From Collinsella sp. (GTDB taxonomy: Bacteria > Actinomycetota > Coriobacteriia > Coriobacteriales > Coriobacteriaceae): a stretch of 64,000 nucleotides of DNA. Both the position numbers and the translations under genes were made by a program. Position 1 is the stretch's first letter. Every line of letters begins with the position of its first letter. The notes under the pieces are model-generated. The model saw only the letters and a program-made list of their open reading frames with translations. It was not told where the DNA came from and ran no database searches. The stretch spans positions 79,399 to 143,398 of the forward strand of contig JAHYYJ010000007.1 in the NCBI GenBank assembly GCA_019425015.1, read 5' to 3'. This document shows, in pieces, positions 40,643-50,169 of the stretch.

Positions 40643-41515
40643 CTACAGGCGCTTGAGAATCACGTAACGGTTGAGCTCGCCGCTGCGACCGTCGGCATGG
40701 AAGCGCTCAAGCTCGCGCACGGGGACCTCGCCGCTCTTGTAGAATGTGCGCACGCCGCGCACCAGGTCGGTGATCTGCTGATCGTCAAAGTGATGGCAAT
40801 AGCGGTAGGCGTGGCGGTCGTTTTGCCAGCCAATGAGGTGGTCGCCGGCTTCAAACTGCGCGGAATCGTAACTTTCAAACGGCGGGGTGAGCTCGGCGCG
40901 GGCTTCGGCGCGAACGGCCTTGCGCGCCATGCGCTCGTCGTTCATAAACTCCCAAAAGCTGATGGCGATGATGCCGCCTGGGCGCGTCTGGCGCACCAGG
41001 GCGTCGAGCACGCGTACGCGGAACTCGCACGACGGCACGTGGTGCATAAAGCCAAAGCAGACCGAGATGTCGGCGAGCGGGGCGTCGAAAAGCACGTCGG
41101 GTGTCTCGGCGGGGTTGAGCTTCATGAGGGCATCGAGTACGTCGAGTTCCTGGAAGTGCAGGTTGGGAATGCGCAGGGCGTGACCGTGCGCATCGATAGC
41201 CAAATCCTGACACGAGTCAACACCATAGAACTCAAACGGGCAACTGGCGTCTGCCGAGGGGTTTGCGCCGTCGACGCCCTTGGCGGAAAGTGCGCCGCCG
41301 GCGGCAAAGTTCTCGAATCGCATGTTGCCGCAGGCAAGATCGAAGACGCGGACGGGATGCTCGATCGTGGCGACGTCGAGCTGCTCGAGCGCTATGTCCA
41401 TGGTGCGTACCCAGCCGGGCCACGGTGCCTGGCGCGTATCGGAGAAGGAGGCGGAGTGCTCGCGATAGAACGTATTGTTGAGCTGAATGAGCGATGAGGC
41501 GAAATCGCGGTTCAC
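40643..41515 (-). CDS. class I SAM-dependent methyltransferase
   Basis: The ~290-aa protein has a methyltransferase fold with VFDLACGNMRFENF (motif I), an acidic loop FYGVDSCQDLAIDAHG, and SVCFGFMHHVP before a conserved RPGGIIAISFWEF strand. The N-terminal NNTFYREHSASFSDTRQAPWPGW resembles Trm9/ABH8-like tRNA methyltransferases. The GTG at 41515 is preferred because GGAGGGAG lies 9 bp upstream, in place of more distal ATG codons. A tRNA-modifying role is only suggested by this resemblance and by trmB next door. Confidence 0.75.
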   Translation of the reverse strand: MNRDFASSLIQLNNTFYREHSASFSDTRQAPWPGWVRTMDIALEQLDVATIEHPVRVFDLACGNMRFENFAAGGALSAKGVDGANPSADASCPFEFYGVDSCQDLAIDAHGHALRIPNLHFQELDVLDALMKLNPAETPDVLFDAPLADISVCFGFMHHVPSCEFRVRVLDALVRQTRPGGIIAISFWEFMNDERMARKAVRAEARAELTPPFESYDSAQFEAGDHLIGWQNDRHAYRYCHHFDDQQITDLVRGVRTFYKSGEVPVRELERFHADGRSGELNRYVILKRL

Positions 41516-41782
41516 GGCGCGGAACTCCCTCCGTTGGCGGTGCGGAATAAACAGTACGACCATACTACCGTTAACGCCGCAACGGGGACAACCGAGCTGC
41601 GGGTCATTGCTTTGTTTGGACACATTTCCGCAGCTCATATATGCCCGCAACCGCCGGTTGTCAAAAATCTCACTAGAATAGGTGGCATGCTTTTGGCGGT
41701 GGCGGATAGATTTTTAACTGTGCAAGGCGCCTTAAGAACAAAAACGGTCCGGCGGCACGGCTGGCATCGCATAGGAGGAACC

Positions 41783-42496
41783 ATGAATGTAGAAACTGCG
41801 CAGCGGCTCGCCGACCTTCGTCGCAGCAAGGGTTTTAGCCAAGAAGGGCTGGCGCGAAAGCTGGGGCTGTCGCGCCAGGCGGTCAGTAAATGGGAGCGTG
41901 CGGAGAGCTCGCCCGATACCGAGAACCTGATCTCGCTCGCCAAGCTCTATGGTGTGAGTCTGGACGAGCTGCTCAATCCGAGCGATGAGATTGAGGACGA
42001 TATCGAGTTTGAGAACGAGGACCGCGCCCGTCAGCGCGAGGCCGAGGCAGCGGAGCGCGCCCGTACCCATGAGGCAGCGGCACGTGCTACCGAGGCGGCA
42101 ACACAGGCGAGTGATGCCGCCGCCAAGGCGGCGCAAGCGGCAAGCTGGAGCGCGCAGGCCGCCAATGCCGCTACGGCGCAGGTGACGAGTGGCGGCGCAG
42201 CTGGCTCGACTCCGGTGAAAGGTCCGTTCCAGTCGTTTCCGTATTGGGCCGTGTGCTGGCTGCTGTTCTTTTTGCTGATGTTCCTGTTTGGTGGCTCCTT
42301 TGCCGCGCTGATCTTCTTTACAATCCCCATCTATCACTGGGTGGCGCGTGCGCTCGATGGCGATTGGGCACGCGGGGATATTCAGGTTGGTCCGGCGCCG
42401 GAGGCGGCTAAGGCTCAGGATGTTTCCGCTGCGGTTGATACTGACGTGGCTTCCTCGACCGCCGCTGAGCCGAGCGCCAAAGAAGGTGATGAATGA
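41783..42496 (+). CDS. XRE-family HTH regulator with C-terminal membrane anchor
   Basis: The 237-aa protein has an N-terminal Cro/CI HTH (residues 3-60, ETAQRLADLRRSKGFSQEGLARKLGLSRQAVSKWERA), an Ala-rich coiled linker (~85-145) and one hydrophobic hairpin (WAVCWLLFFLLMFLFGGSFAALIFFTIPIYHW), then an acidic tail. This architecture tethers DNA binding to the membrane. AGGAGG precedes the ATG. It overlaps the next gene by 4 bp (ATGA), so the pair likely acts together, perhaps in envelope-stress sensing. Confidence 0.85.
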   Translation: MNVETAQRLADLRRSKGFSQEGLARKLGLSRQAVSKWERAESSPDTENLISLAKLYGVSLDELLNPSDEIEDDIEFENEDRARQREAEAAERARTHEAAARATEAATQASDAAAKAAQAASWSAQAANAATAQVTSGGAAGSTPVKGPFQSFPYWAVCWLLFFLLMFLFGGSFAALIFFTIPIYHWVARALDGDWARGDIQVGPAPEAAKAQDVSAAVDTDVASSTAAEPSAKEGDE

Positions 42497-43392
42497 TGAA
42501 GCTCTCGCATGAGTCCAAGGTCCGCCTGGGCGTCGGTATCGGAGCGTTCGTGCTCATCATCGGGCTTATCTTTGGCACTTCGCGGATATTGTTTCATTTT
42601 GATGGCCCGTGGGATCTCGGCGATATTGCATCCGGTTTGTCCGGTATGGACGATGTGGTTGACGGGGACGATTCTTTGGATGGCGGTAACTATTCCGCTC
42701 AGTCTCGGCAGCTTTCGAGCGAAACGTTTGATGCCGACTCATTCCAGTCCCTTGACCTGGATGTGACATCGGGTGAGGTTGAGATCAAGTGCGTTTCCGG
42801 CGGGCAGGTGCGTGTCATCGAGAGCGGTCGTGTTGCAAAGGGGGTAGCTACCTACGATGCTGCCACTCAGAATCTGGCCGAGGTTAAGGGTTCTGCGCTC
42901 AAGATTCGCCAGTTCGATTGCGATGACGAGCGCGCCATTGACCGCACGGTTACCGTCGAACTGCCGCGCGAAGTTGCCGATAACATGGTGGGCATTACAG
43001 CGAATGTAGGATCGGGCGATCTGACGGTCACGGACATTGCGTGTCATGACCTCAACTTGACTTTGGACTCGGGAGACATCGAGTTTGCGGGCACCGTAAC
43101 CGACACCTTGGATGCCGAGGTCGGTTCGGGCGATGTGGCGTTCGAGCTCTACCAGGCCCCCGCGAAGTCGATGGACGTAAGCGTGGGCTCGGGCGATGTG
43201 GAGATATCGGTTCCGAACTCTACGGGCTTTAAGGCGAGCCTCACCGTGGGCAGCGGTGACTTTGAGAGCGATTTCCTTCCGCTTGGCTACGATGGCGAGA
43301 CCATATTGAATGCTGAATTCGACAACGGTGACAAGTCTGCAACGTATCGTTTTAAGGTCGGTTCGGGCGACATGTCGTTCGAATCGGTGTGA
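42493..43392 (+). CDS. DUF4097-family membrane-anchored beta-strand repeat protein
   Basis: The 299-aa protein has one N-terminal transmembrane helix (VRLGVGIGAFVLIIGLIFGTS) and an extracellular region of repeated beta strands with the recurrent VGSGDL/VGSGDV motif typical of DUF4097 (LiaG/adhesin-like) proteins. Function is unknown; relatives accompany envelope-stress regulators. Its start overlaps the stop of the membrane-anchored HTH protein, indicating translational coupling. A terminator follows at 43438. Confidence 0.85.
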   Translation: MMKLSHESKVRLGVGIGAFVLIIGLIFGTSRILFHFDGPWDLGDIASGLSGMDDVVDGDDSLDGGNYSAQSRQLSSETFDADSFQSLDLDVTSGEVEIKCVSGGQVRVIESGRVAKGVATYDAATQNLAEVKGSALKIRQFDCDDERAIDRTVTVELPREVADNMVGITANVGSGDLTVTDIACHDLNLTLDSGDIEFAGTVTDTLDAEVGSGDVAFELYQAPAKSMDVSVGSGDVEISVPNSTGFKASLTVGSGDFESDFLPLGYDGETILNAEFDNGDKSATYRFKVGSGDMSFESV

Positions 43393-43437
43393 CATGCGGT
43401 TTTCGGAGATCGGTGCATATAGGCATGCTCTTTGATG

Positions 43438-43475
43438 GAGGCGCCGGGGCCGTGACTGGCTCCGGCGCCTTTGCC
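43438..43475 (+). terminator. terminator of the HTH/DUF4097 operon
   Basis: GGAGGCGCCGGGGCC pairs with GGCTCCGGCGCCTTT, followed by GCCTTT. It lies just ahead of the elp3 start. Confidence 0.85.
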
Positions 43476-43489
43476 TTTACAATGGGGGC

Positions 43490-45397
43490 ATGGAACAGAT
43501 TATTTTGAACATACTCGAGGCTCTGCGTCGCGGCGAGACCGTGGACGACAAGGCACTCGTCAAGCTGATACATGCCGAGGCGCGCCGTGAGGGCGCCGAC
43601 AAACGCGATTTGGCCAAGCGCCGCCTGCTGCCGTTTTACCAGCGGGTGAAGCGCGAGGAGCCGGCTCGTTGGGCTGGATGGAATGTCGATGCCGATCTGG
43701 AACGCCAACTGCTGCAGGTGCTGCGTATGAAGCCGCGCCGAACGGCCTCGGGCGTGGCGACCATTACCGTCATCACCAAGCCCTGGCCATGCTCGGGCGA
43801 TTGCCTGTTTTGCCCCAACGATCTGCGCATGCCCAAAAGCTACCTGCACGCCGAGCCGGCGTGCGCCCGTGCGGAGCAAAACTGCTTCGATCCGTATCTG
43901 CAGGTGAGCGCCCGTTTGACGGCGCTTTCGCAGATGGGGCATGCGACCGACAAGATCGAGCTCATCGTGCTCGGCGGTACCTGGAGCGACTATTCGCAAG
44001 GGTATCAGGCATGGTTTATGTCGGAGCTCTTCCGTGCGCTCAATGATGATGCGGTGGCGGGCGTGGCGGCAAACCCCATGTTGGCGCGTCCGGGCATCAG
44101 CCGTGCCGAGGCGGGGCGCCTGCTCGATGACGCTCCCGCCGATGCCCTGCCGCCGGTGGTAACAGAGCGCCGCGAGCGCTATCGGGCTGCCGGCATTGCG
44201 ACAGACGAGGCCAAGCTCGCTGCCGGCGTTGCCGACGAGCAGGAGCGTGTGGATGTTGCCGTGGGCGGCTATAACCGCGCGGTGCGTCGTCTGTACGGCC
44301 CCGGTACGCCGTGGGGCGAGGTCACCGAGTGGCAGACGGCAACGATGGAGGAGCTCGAGCGTCAGCAGCGCATCAACGAGACGGCGAAGCATCGCGTGGT
44401 GGGACTCGTTATCGAGACGCGCCCCGATGCCGTAACGCCGCAGGCCCTCACGCTTATCCGCCGTCTGGGCTGCACCAAGATTCAGATGGGTATCCAGAGC
44501 CTCGACCAGCATTTGCTCGATATCAACGAGCGTCGCATTTCGGTGGCGCAGATCGAGCGGGCGTTTTCGCTTGCGCGCCTGTTTGGCTTTAAGATCCACG
44601 CGCATTTTATGCTCAACTTGCTGGGCGCCACGCCCGAGGGGGACAAGCGCGACTACGAGCGCTTTATGACCGAAGGGGCCTTTATGCCCGACGAGGTCAA
44701 GGTTTACCCGTGTGCGCTCATCGAGGGCTCGCGTCTGGTGGGCTGCTATGAGCGTGGCGAGTGGCGCCCCTATACCGAGGAAGAGCTGCTCGATGTGCTG
44801 GCCGACGACATCGTGGTGACGCCGGCGTTCTGCCGCATCAGCCGTATGATTCGCGACTTTAGCTCCGACGACATCATGGTGGGCAACAAGAAGCCCAACC
44901 TACGTCAGCTCGTCGAGAACCGCCTGGCTGCTCGGGGTGACGGTGCGACGGTGCGTGAGATTCGCTATCGCGAGATCAGCACGGCGGGTGCCGACCTGGA
45001 CGAGTTGACCCTTGATGAGGAAGTGGCGTACGAGACGCCGGTGACTTACGAGCACTTTTTGCAATGGGTGACGCCGCGGGGCAAGATCGCGGGCTTTTTG
45101 CGGTTGTCGCTGCCCGATCGCGCTTTTGTTGCCGCGCATGTGGACGAGCTGCCGACGACGCCGGACGAGGCGATGATTCGCGAGGTGCACGTGTACGGTA
45201 TGGCGGCGCGCGTGGGCGACCAGGGTCAGGCGGCGCAGCACCATGGATTGGGACGTTTGCTCGTGGAGCGTGCGTGCCAGATAGCTCGGGATGCCGGTTA
45301 TACGCACATCAACGTGATCAGCGCGATTGGTACGCGCGAGTACTATCGCCATCTTGGGTTTTATGACCATGGACTCTATCTGCAGAAGGAGCTCTAG
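43490..45397 (+). CDS. elp3: Elp3-like tRNA-U34 modification enzyme (radical SAM plus GNAT)
   Basis: The 635-aa enzyme combines a radical SAM domain with cluster Cys101, Cys105 and Cys108 (PCSGDCLFC) and a C-terminal GNAT acetyltransferase (REVHVYGMAARVGDQGQAAQHHGLGRLLVERAC split). Elp3 installs carboxymethyl groups on wobble uridine of tRNA using acetyl-CoA, and bacterial Elp3 works without the other Elongator subunits. The ATG at 43490 is preceded by GGGGG. The stop abuts the next gene's ATG, so they are one transcript. Confidence 0.93.
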   Translation: MEQIILNILEALRRGETVDDKALVKLIHAEARREGADKRDLAKRRLLPFYQRVKREEPARWAGWNVDADLERQLLQVLRMKPRRTASGVATITVITKPWPCSGDCLFCPNDLRMPKSYLHAEPACARAEQNCFDPYLQVSARLTALSQMGHATDKIELIVLGGTWSDYSQGYQAWFMSELFRALNDDAVAGVAANPMLARPGISRAEAGRLLDDAPADALPPVVTERRERYRAAGIATDEAKLAAGVADEQERVDVAVGGYNRAVRRLYGPGTPWGEVTEWQTATMEELERQQRINETAKHRVVGLVIETRPDAVTPQALTLIRRLGCTKIQMGIQSLDQHLLDINERRISVAQIERAFSLARLFGFKIHAHFMLNLLGATPEGDKRDYERFMTEGAFMPDEVKVYPCALIEGSRLVGCYERGEWRPYTEEELLDVLADDIVVTPAFCRISRMIRDFSSDDIMVGNKKPNLRQLVENRLAARGDGATVREIRYREISTAGADLDELTLDEEVAYETPVTYEHFLQWVTPRGKIAGFLRLSLPDRAFVAAHVDELPTTPDEAMIREVHVYGMAARVGDQGQAAQHHGLGRLLVERACQIARDAGYTHINVISAIGTREYYRHLGFYDHGLYLQKEL

Positions 45398-46276
45398 ATG
45401 AACAAGCCAAGTGTTTCTGCCGGCGTCGTTGCCGGCGTTGCCCTGGGAGCCGCGGCGCTTGGTGCGGCCGCCGTCGCTGTTCGCGCTGCCTGTTTGCAGG
45501 TCGCGAGGACCCGCAACGGGCTGGCGCGGGTGAAGCGCATGCACAATGAGGGCGGTGACGAGGTCCGTGTGCTCGTGCAGGGCGGCGTCTACCAAAGCGC
45601 GAGCTATGTTGGCGATCGTTGGGCGGAGCCGGCCTTTGCGTACTATCGTGCATTTGACGATGTGTTTGAGGCCGAGGATGCAATGCGCGACGCTTATGGT
45701 CACGGCATCGACCGCATGCTTATGCTCGGCGGCGGTGGGTTTTCCTATCCCAAGTTTGCACTGTTGTCGCATGAGGGCTTGCGTATGGACGTCATCGAGT
45801 ATGACGGAGAGATAACGCGCTTGGCGCGCCGTTGGTTCTATCTGGATGAACTGGAGCACACGGTGGGCGATCGCCTGCGGGTGATTACCGCCGAGGCTCG
45901 CTCGTATCTGGGTGTGACGAGCGTGGGCCATCGTCGCTACGACGTCGTTGTGAGCGACTGCTTTGGCGGTGCCGAGCCTGTGCGCGAGCTGGCGACCGTT
46001 GAGGCGCTGCGCCTGGTGCGGGGCAGCCTGAATGCCGGCGGCATCTACGTTGCCAATATCGTGAGCGCAAACGAGGGGAGCGATGTGACGTTCCTGCGCG
46101 ATTGCGTTGCCACGGCACTTGAGGTGTTCAACCGCGCTTGGGTGGCGCCTTGTGGCGATACGGAGTTCGGCGGCGAGGAGAACTACCTGCTCATCGCCAG
46201 CGACGGCGACTACGCCTTTGCCGAAGCCGTGCCCTTCGACACCGACTTCCTCGGCACCGTCCTTCACGACAAGTAA
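45398..46276 (+). CDS. spermidine-synthase-like methyltransferase-fold protein with N-terminal membrane anchor
   Basis: The 292-aa protein has a hydrophobic Ala/Gly/Val-rich N-terminus (residues 8-32) that may anchor it, then a spermidine-synthase-like fold with MLMLGGGGFSYPKF, VIEYDGEITRLARRWF, and YDVVVSDCFGG. The aminopropyltransferase acidic residues are only partly conserved, so true polyamine synthesis is doubtful. The ATG lies directly after the elp3 stop with GAAGGAG upstream. Confidence 0.75.
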   Translation: MNKPSVSAGVVAGVALGAAALGAAAVAVRAACLQVARTRNGLARVKRMHNEGGDEVRVLVQGGVYQSASYVGDRWAEPAFAYYRAFDDVFEAEDAMRDAYGHGIDRMLMLGGGGFSYPKFALLSHEGLRMDVIEYDGEITRLARRWFYLDELEHTVGDRLRVITAEARSYLGVTSVGHRRYDVVVSDCFGGAEPVRELATVEALRLVRGSLNAGGIYVANIVSANEGSDVTFLRDCVATALEVFNRAWVAPCGDTEFGGEENYLLIASDGDYAFAEAVPFDTDFLGTVLHDK

Positions 46277-46303
46277 GTCTCCCCGTCCCAAAAAAGACTG
46301 GTC

Positions 46304-48748
46304 TTAGGCGTGGTCGCGCCAGCCGAGAACGCGCTGCTTCATACCCTCGATGTCGAGCACGCCTTCGGCAAAGCCCTTGCGCACGAGCTCTTCGGGAACA
46401 AACTCGTCGTAGCGGTCAAAGTAAGGCACCTCGCCAGGATAGACGAGCTCGATGGGATCGAAGTCCTTTTCGGCCTCGGCGGCGAGCACCTCAAAGAACG
46501 TCTCCTCGTCGGCCTTCATCTTAAACTGCATAAAGTACGGGCGTGACGGATCGAGCCCGCGAAGGCCCAGCTCCGCGGCACATTTAATCTTGAGCATGCG
46601 CTCGAGCGCCAAAAAGGCGTAGCTGCCCAGCCAGGGGAAGAGCACCCAGGTATCGCCGCCCAGGTTAATGAGCGGCTTGGTTCCCGCCCCCGAAATCTCG
46701 GCGGTATGACGAGCCTGCGCCAAGCGGGCCCGTGCGTTACCCATAAGGTACGGATATGTCGCGTGCTCGTTGAGCGCCTTGCGCATGCGCTCGAGCACAT
46801 GCGTGTTAATGTCGCCGGGGCAGTCGCCAAAGTAGGCCGGCACCCGGCCCTTGACCTGCGTGGCAAAGACAGTGTGGCGCTTCCAGTCCACTTCCTCGAC
46901 AATCCAACAGTGTCCGGCGATGGCGATGCGCTCACCGGGCGGGGGCGGATTAACGATCGTGCCCAGCTCGGCCGATTCGCTCCGGACGGTAAACTCCTCG
47001 TTTTCCTGGAACACGGCGTAGAACTTAAAGTTGTTGATGATGCGCTCGCCCGCGAGACCCACGATGAGCCCGCCACCTTCGGTGACCTGGATATGGTCGA
47101 TCTTAATGAGGTGACGTAGCAGCACGCGGTAATCGTCTGCCGAGACACGGTGGAAATAGCTGAGCGTGAGCACGCGCTGGGCAAGTTCGGCCGGCGTGAG
47201 CTCGCCGGTGCTGGTGAGGGTCGACATAGTCTGGTGATAGAGCAGGCTGTAGGGGAGACGATCGAGCTTGGGTGGCTCGACCCACTTTTCCTCGCGATAG
47301 AGTTGTACGAGCGCGATACCCTGCAGGAGCTTCCAGGGAATGGTTTCGGGCATCATCGTGCGCGGCTCGGGCTCTTCCTCGCGCATGACAAACCACATCT
47401 CGGGCGGAAGATCGCGACGGCCCGTGCGCCCCATGCGCTGCAAAAAGGAGCTAACGGTAAACGGCGCGTCAATCTGGAAGGCGCGCTCCAGGCGGCCGAT
47501 ATCGATACCGAGCTCCAACGTAGAGGTGGTGACGGTTGTCTGCGTCTGCTCCTCGTCGCGCATGAGCTCCTCGGCCGTCTCGCGTAGCGATGCCGAAAGA
47601 TTGCCGTGATGGATGAGAAAACGGTCGGGCTCGTGCCGGCTCTCGCAGTAGCTGCGCAGCATGGAGCACACGGCCTCTGCCTCCTCGCGCGAGTTGGCAA
47701 AGACCAGGCATTTGCGGCCGCGCGTATGCTCAAAGATATAGCCCATGCCGGGGTCGGCGTTGTCGGGCGCCGTGTCGGTGGGGTTGAGAAGCGCCTGCTC
47801 GGTCGCTCGTGGGATGTCGACTTCGCCCTCGGGGGCCGAGGAAGTGCGACGGTCTTTGGGAGCGGCCTTGTCCCGCGCCTGCTCACGACGTTGACGGTGT
47901 TCTTCCTGTGTAAGCTGTCCGCTGTGGCACATGTCTTGTCCGGATGCGGGCAGCGCCGCGGGCGCCGCCGTCTCAATACGCTCGCAAGCAAGCACCTCGG
48001 CTTCTTGTGGACCTGTGCCTACGAATCCTCGTTGCTGAGCCTGGGGGCCCGAGTTGTAGAAGTGCTCCATGGAGATGCGCCACACGCGGCGCGGTTCCTC
48101 AAAGCGGGGGATAACGCAGTCGCGCCCCGTTCCCTTCGAGAGAAAAGCGCCCGTGCGCTCGGGGTCGCCGATGGTGGCCGAAAGGCCAATGCGTCGGGGC
48201 TGTACGCCGGCCATGCGCGAGAGTCGCTCGATAAGGCAGAGCGTCTGCCCGCCACGGTCGCCGCGCATGAGCGAGTGGACCTCATCGATGACCACATAGC
48301 GTAGGTCGCAGAACATGCGCGGGATCGCCATGTGCTTATGGATTAAGAGCGCCTCGAGCGACTCGGGCGTAATCTGCAAGATGCCGCTTGGCTTTTTGAT
48401 GAGCTTGGCCTTGTGCGACTGCGAGACATCGCCATGCCAGTGCCAGACGGGGATGTCGGCTTCTTCGCACAGGTCATTGAGACGGACGAACTGATCATTG
48501 ATGAGCGCTTTGAGGGGGCCGATGTAGAGGGCGCCCACGCTCGCGGGCGGGTTCTCCCAAAATTCGGTCAGGATGGGAAAGAAGGCTGCCTCGGTTTTGC
48601 CGGAAGCCGTGGATGCCGTCAGGAGCACATTATCTTGCGTGTTAAAGATGGCATCAGCTGCCGCAACCTGGATAGAGCGCAAGCTCTCCCAATCGTGGGA
48701 GTAGATGAAGTCTTGGATAAACGGGGCGTAGCGGTCAAAGGCGTTCAC
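46304..48748 (-). CDS. Lhr-like SF2 DEAD/DEAH helicase of the TerB/BrxD-like module
   Basis: The 814-aa helicase shows motif I TASTASGKT (44-52), motif II DEVH (155-158), motif III LSATIGDPE and motif VI QRMGRTGRR, with a long C-terminal part as in Lhr-type helicases. A low-complexity region rich in charged residues interrupts the two RecA lobes (~residues 270-345). The GTG at 48748 is chosen because AAGGAGG lies upstream. It is the third gene of a minus-strand module with an ATPase and a TerB protein, 116 bp after the ATPase stop. It likely unwinds DNA in this complex. Confidence 0.87.
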   Translation of the reverse strand: MNAFDRYAPFIQDFIYSHDWESLRSIQVAAADAIFNTQDNVLLTASTASGKTEAAFFPILTEFWENPPASVGALYIGPLKALINDQFVRLNDLCEEADIPVWHWHGDVSQSHKAKLIKKPSGILQITPESLEALLIHKHMAIPRMFCDLRYVVIDEVHSLMRGDRGGQTLCLIERLSRMAGVQPRRIGLSATIGDPERTGAFLSKGTGRDCVIPRFEEPRRVWRISMEHFYNSGPQAQQRGFVGTGPQEAEVLACERIETAAPAALPASGQDMCHSGQLTQEEHRQRREQARDKAAPKDRRTSSAPEGEVDIPRATEQALLNPTDTAPDNADPGMGYIFEHTRGRKCLVFANSREEAEAVCSMLRSYCESRHEPDRFLIHHGNLSASLRETAEELMRDEEQTQTTVTTSTLELGIDIGRLERAFQIDAPFTVSSFLQRMGRTGRRDLPPEMWFVMREEEPEPRTMMPETIPWKLLQGIALVQLYREEKWVEPPKLDRLPYSLLYHQTMSTLTSTGELTPAELAQRVLTLSYFHRVSADDYRVLLRHLIKIDHIQVTEGGGLIVGLAGERIINNFKFYAVFQENEEFTVRSESAELGTIVNPPPPGERIAIAGHCWIVEEVDWKRHTVFATQVKGRVPAYFGDCPGDINTHVLERMRKALNEHATYPYLMGNARARLAQARHTAEISGAGTKPLINLGGDTWVLFPWLGSYAFLALERMLKIKCAAELGLRGLDPSRPYFMQFKMKADEETFFEVLAAEAEKDFDPIELVYPGEVPYFDRYDEFVPEELVRKGFAEGVLDIEGMKQRVLGWRDHA

Positions 48749-48813
48749 GGGGCCTCCTTTCAACAACGAATCTCTCAACGCGGCTGGCAACGGCTTGCTG
48801 CATTACTGCTTCA

Positions 48814-48866
48814 ACGTTTGCCCAGATAAAACCTGCCAAAATAAACCTGTCCCTTTTTGGTAGGTT
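48814..48866 (-). repeat. 53-bp dispersed intergenic repeat, copy 2
   Basis: Read on the minus strand this is the same 53-bp sequence as 21704-21756. It lies directly behind the stop of the ATPase gene and within the transcription unit leading to the helicase. Its hairpin (AACCTACC with GGACAGGTT) and T-rich tail may attenuate helicase expression. Confidence 0.75.
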
Positions 48867-50169
48867 AGATGGTGAACTCGGCGAAGTTGCGGTTGCCGCC
48901 TGCGGTGCCGGTGTCGCCTGTTGCGGCTGCCGGCGCCAGCGCGTCGCCGCCGACGCTTTGCAGCAGCTCGGCCACATTTGCATCGGGGTTCTGACACAGG
49001 ATATCGAGCAGCTCGATAAAGTCACGGATAACCTCACGCGGCGTCAAGTGCGTATCGGTTCCCACGCGGCCGAACTCAATCTTGAGAAAGTCCACCAAGT
49101 CGTTTTCGGCAAGCGTGGGCGTCCAGCCAAAGTAGCCGGCATGGATCTGCATGAGTTTTTCGATGAGCACCAGTAGCTCCTCGTAGGTGAGTGGCTGCAG
49201 GCGGATGATGGGCGCGAGCATGTCCTTAAGGTCTTCGCGCGCAAAGCGGCCCTGAGCGAGTCGGCTGCGCAGGGCCTCGTAGGAGAACACGCCGCGGCGG
49301 CGGTCTTCGATGGAGGTTGGCGTGCCGCCCATGATCATGCCCAGGTACTGCGCCTTGCCCTGGAGCGTGTCGTTGTACATAGTCAGGATCTTCTCGTAGT
49401 TGTATTGGCGCGTGATGGCGTTGGGAATCTTATACAGATTCACGAGCTCGTCGATGAGCACCAGCATGCCCTTGTAGCCACTGCAAACCAAAAAGCGCGC
49501 AATGAGCTTAACGTAGTCGTACCAGTCGTCATCGCTGATGATGGTCGAGGAGCCCAGCTCGGCGCGTGCCTCGCTCTTGGTGCGGTATTCGCCGCGAATC
49601 CATTTGGTCACGCGGCTCATGGTCTCTTCGTCGCCCCCGGATGCGGCCATGCGATAGCGGCGGAGCATGCGGGTGAAGTCGAAGCCGTGGACCATCTCCT
49701 CGAGCGGGGCCAGTTGGGCATTGACGACCGACTCGTCGACGTCGGCACACGAGGCGACCCAGCGATCCAGAATAAGGTTGAGCGCACCGCCCTCGGGGCG
49801 CGTCTTGGTCGATATATTGCGGATGAGCTCGCGGTAGGTGGCAAGGCCCTGTCCCTGACCGCCCTGCAGGCGGCGCTCGGGCGACAGGTCGGCATCAGCG
49901 ACGACGAACCCCTCGCCCATGGCGTGCGTGCGGATAGTCTGGAGCAAAAAGCTCTTGCCGGCGCCGTAACGACCGACCAGAAAGCGGAAGCTCGCGCCAC
50001 CGTCGGCGATGAGACTCAGATCGGTGAGCAGGGCGCGGATCTCGACCTCGCGCCCTACGGTGATGTAAGGAAGGCCGATGCGCGGGACCACGCCGCCCTT
50101 GAGCGAGTTGAGAATGACGGCAGCGACGCGCTTGGGCACGCGAGGTGCTGCGGATGCGGTATCACTCAT
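48865..50169 (-). CDS. BrxD-like (DUF2791) P-loop ATP-binding protein
   Basis: The 434-aa ATPase has Walker A GRYGAGKS (66-73), a hydrophobic Walker B in MLVLIDELVNLYK, and the GVVPRIGLPYITVGREVEI N-terminus typical of BREX BrxD/DUF2791 proteins. No pglZ, pglX, brxA, brxB or brxC gene is present in the window, so this is not a BREX locus. Its start overlaps the stop of the TerB gene by 8 bp, indicating translational coupling. It probably loads or powers a nucleic-acid complex with the adjacent helicase. Confidence 0.85.
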   Translation of the reverse strand: MSDTASAAPRVPKRVAAVILNSLKGGVVPRIGLPYITVGREVEIRALLTDLSLIADGGASFRFLVGRYGAGKSFLLQTIRTHAMGEGFVVADADLSPERRLQGGQGQGLATYRELIRNISTKTRPEGGALNLILDRWVASCADVDESVVNAQLAPLEEMVHGFDFTRMLRRYRMAASGGDEETMSRVTKWIRGEYRTKSEARAELGSSTIISDDDWYDYVKLIARFLVCSGYKGMLVLIDELVNLYKIPNAITRQYNYEKILTMYNDTLQGKAQYLGMIMGGTPTSIEDRRRGVFSYEALRSRLAQGRFAREDLKDMLAPIIRLQPLTYEELLVLIEKLMQIHAGYFGWTPTLAENDLVDFLKIEFGRVGTDTHLTPREVIRDFIELLDILCQNPDANVAELLQSVGGDALAPAAATGDTGTAGGNRNFAEFTI

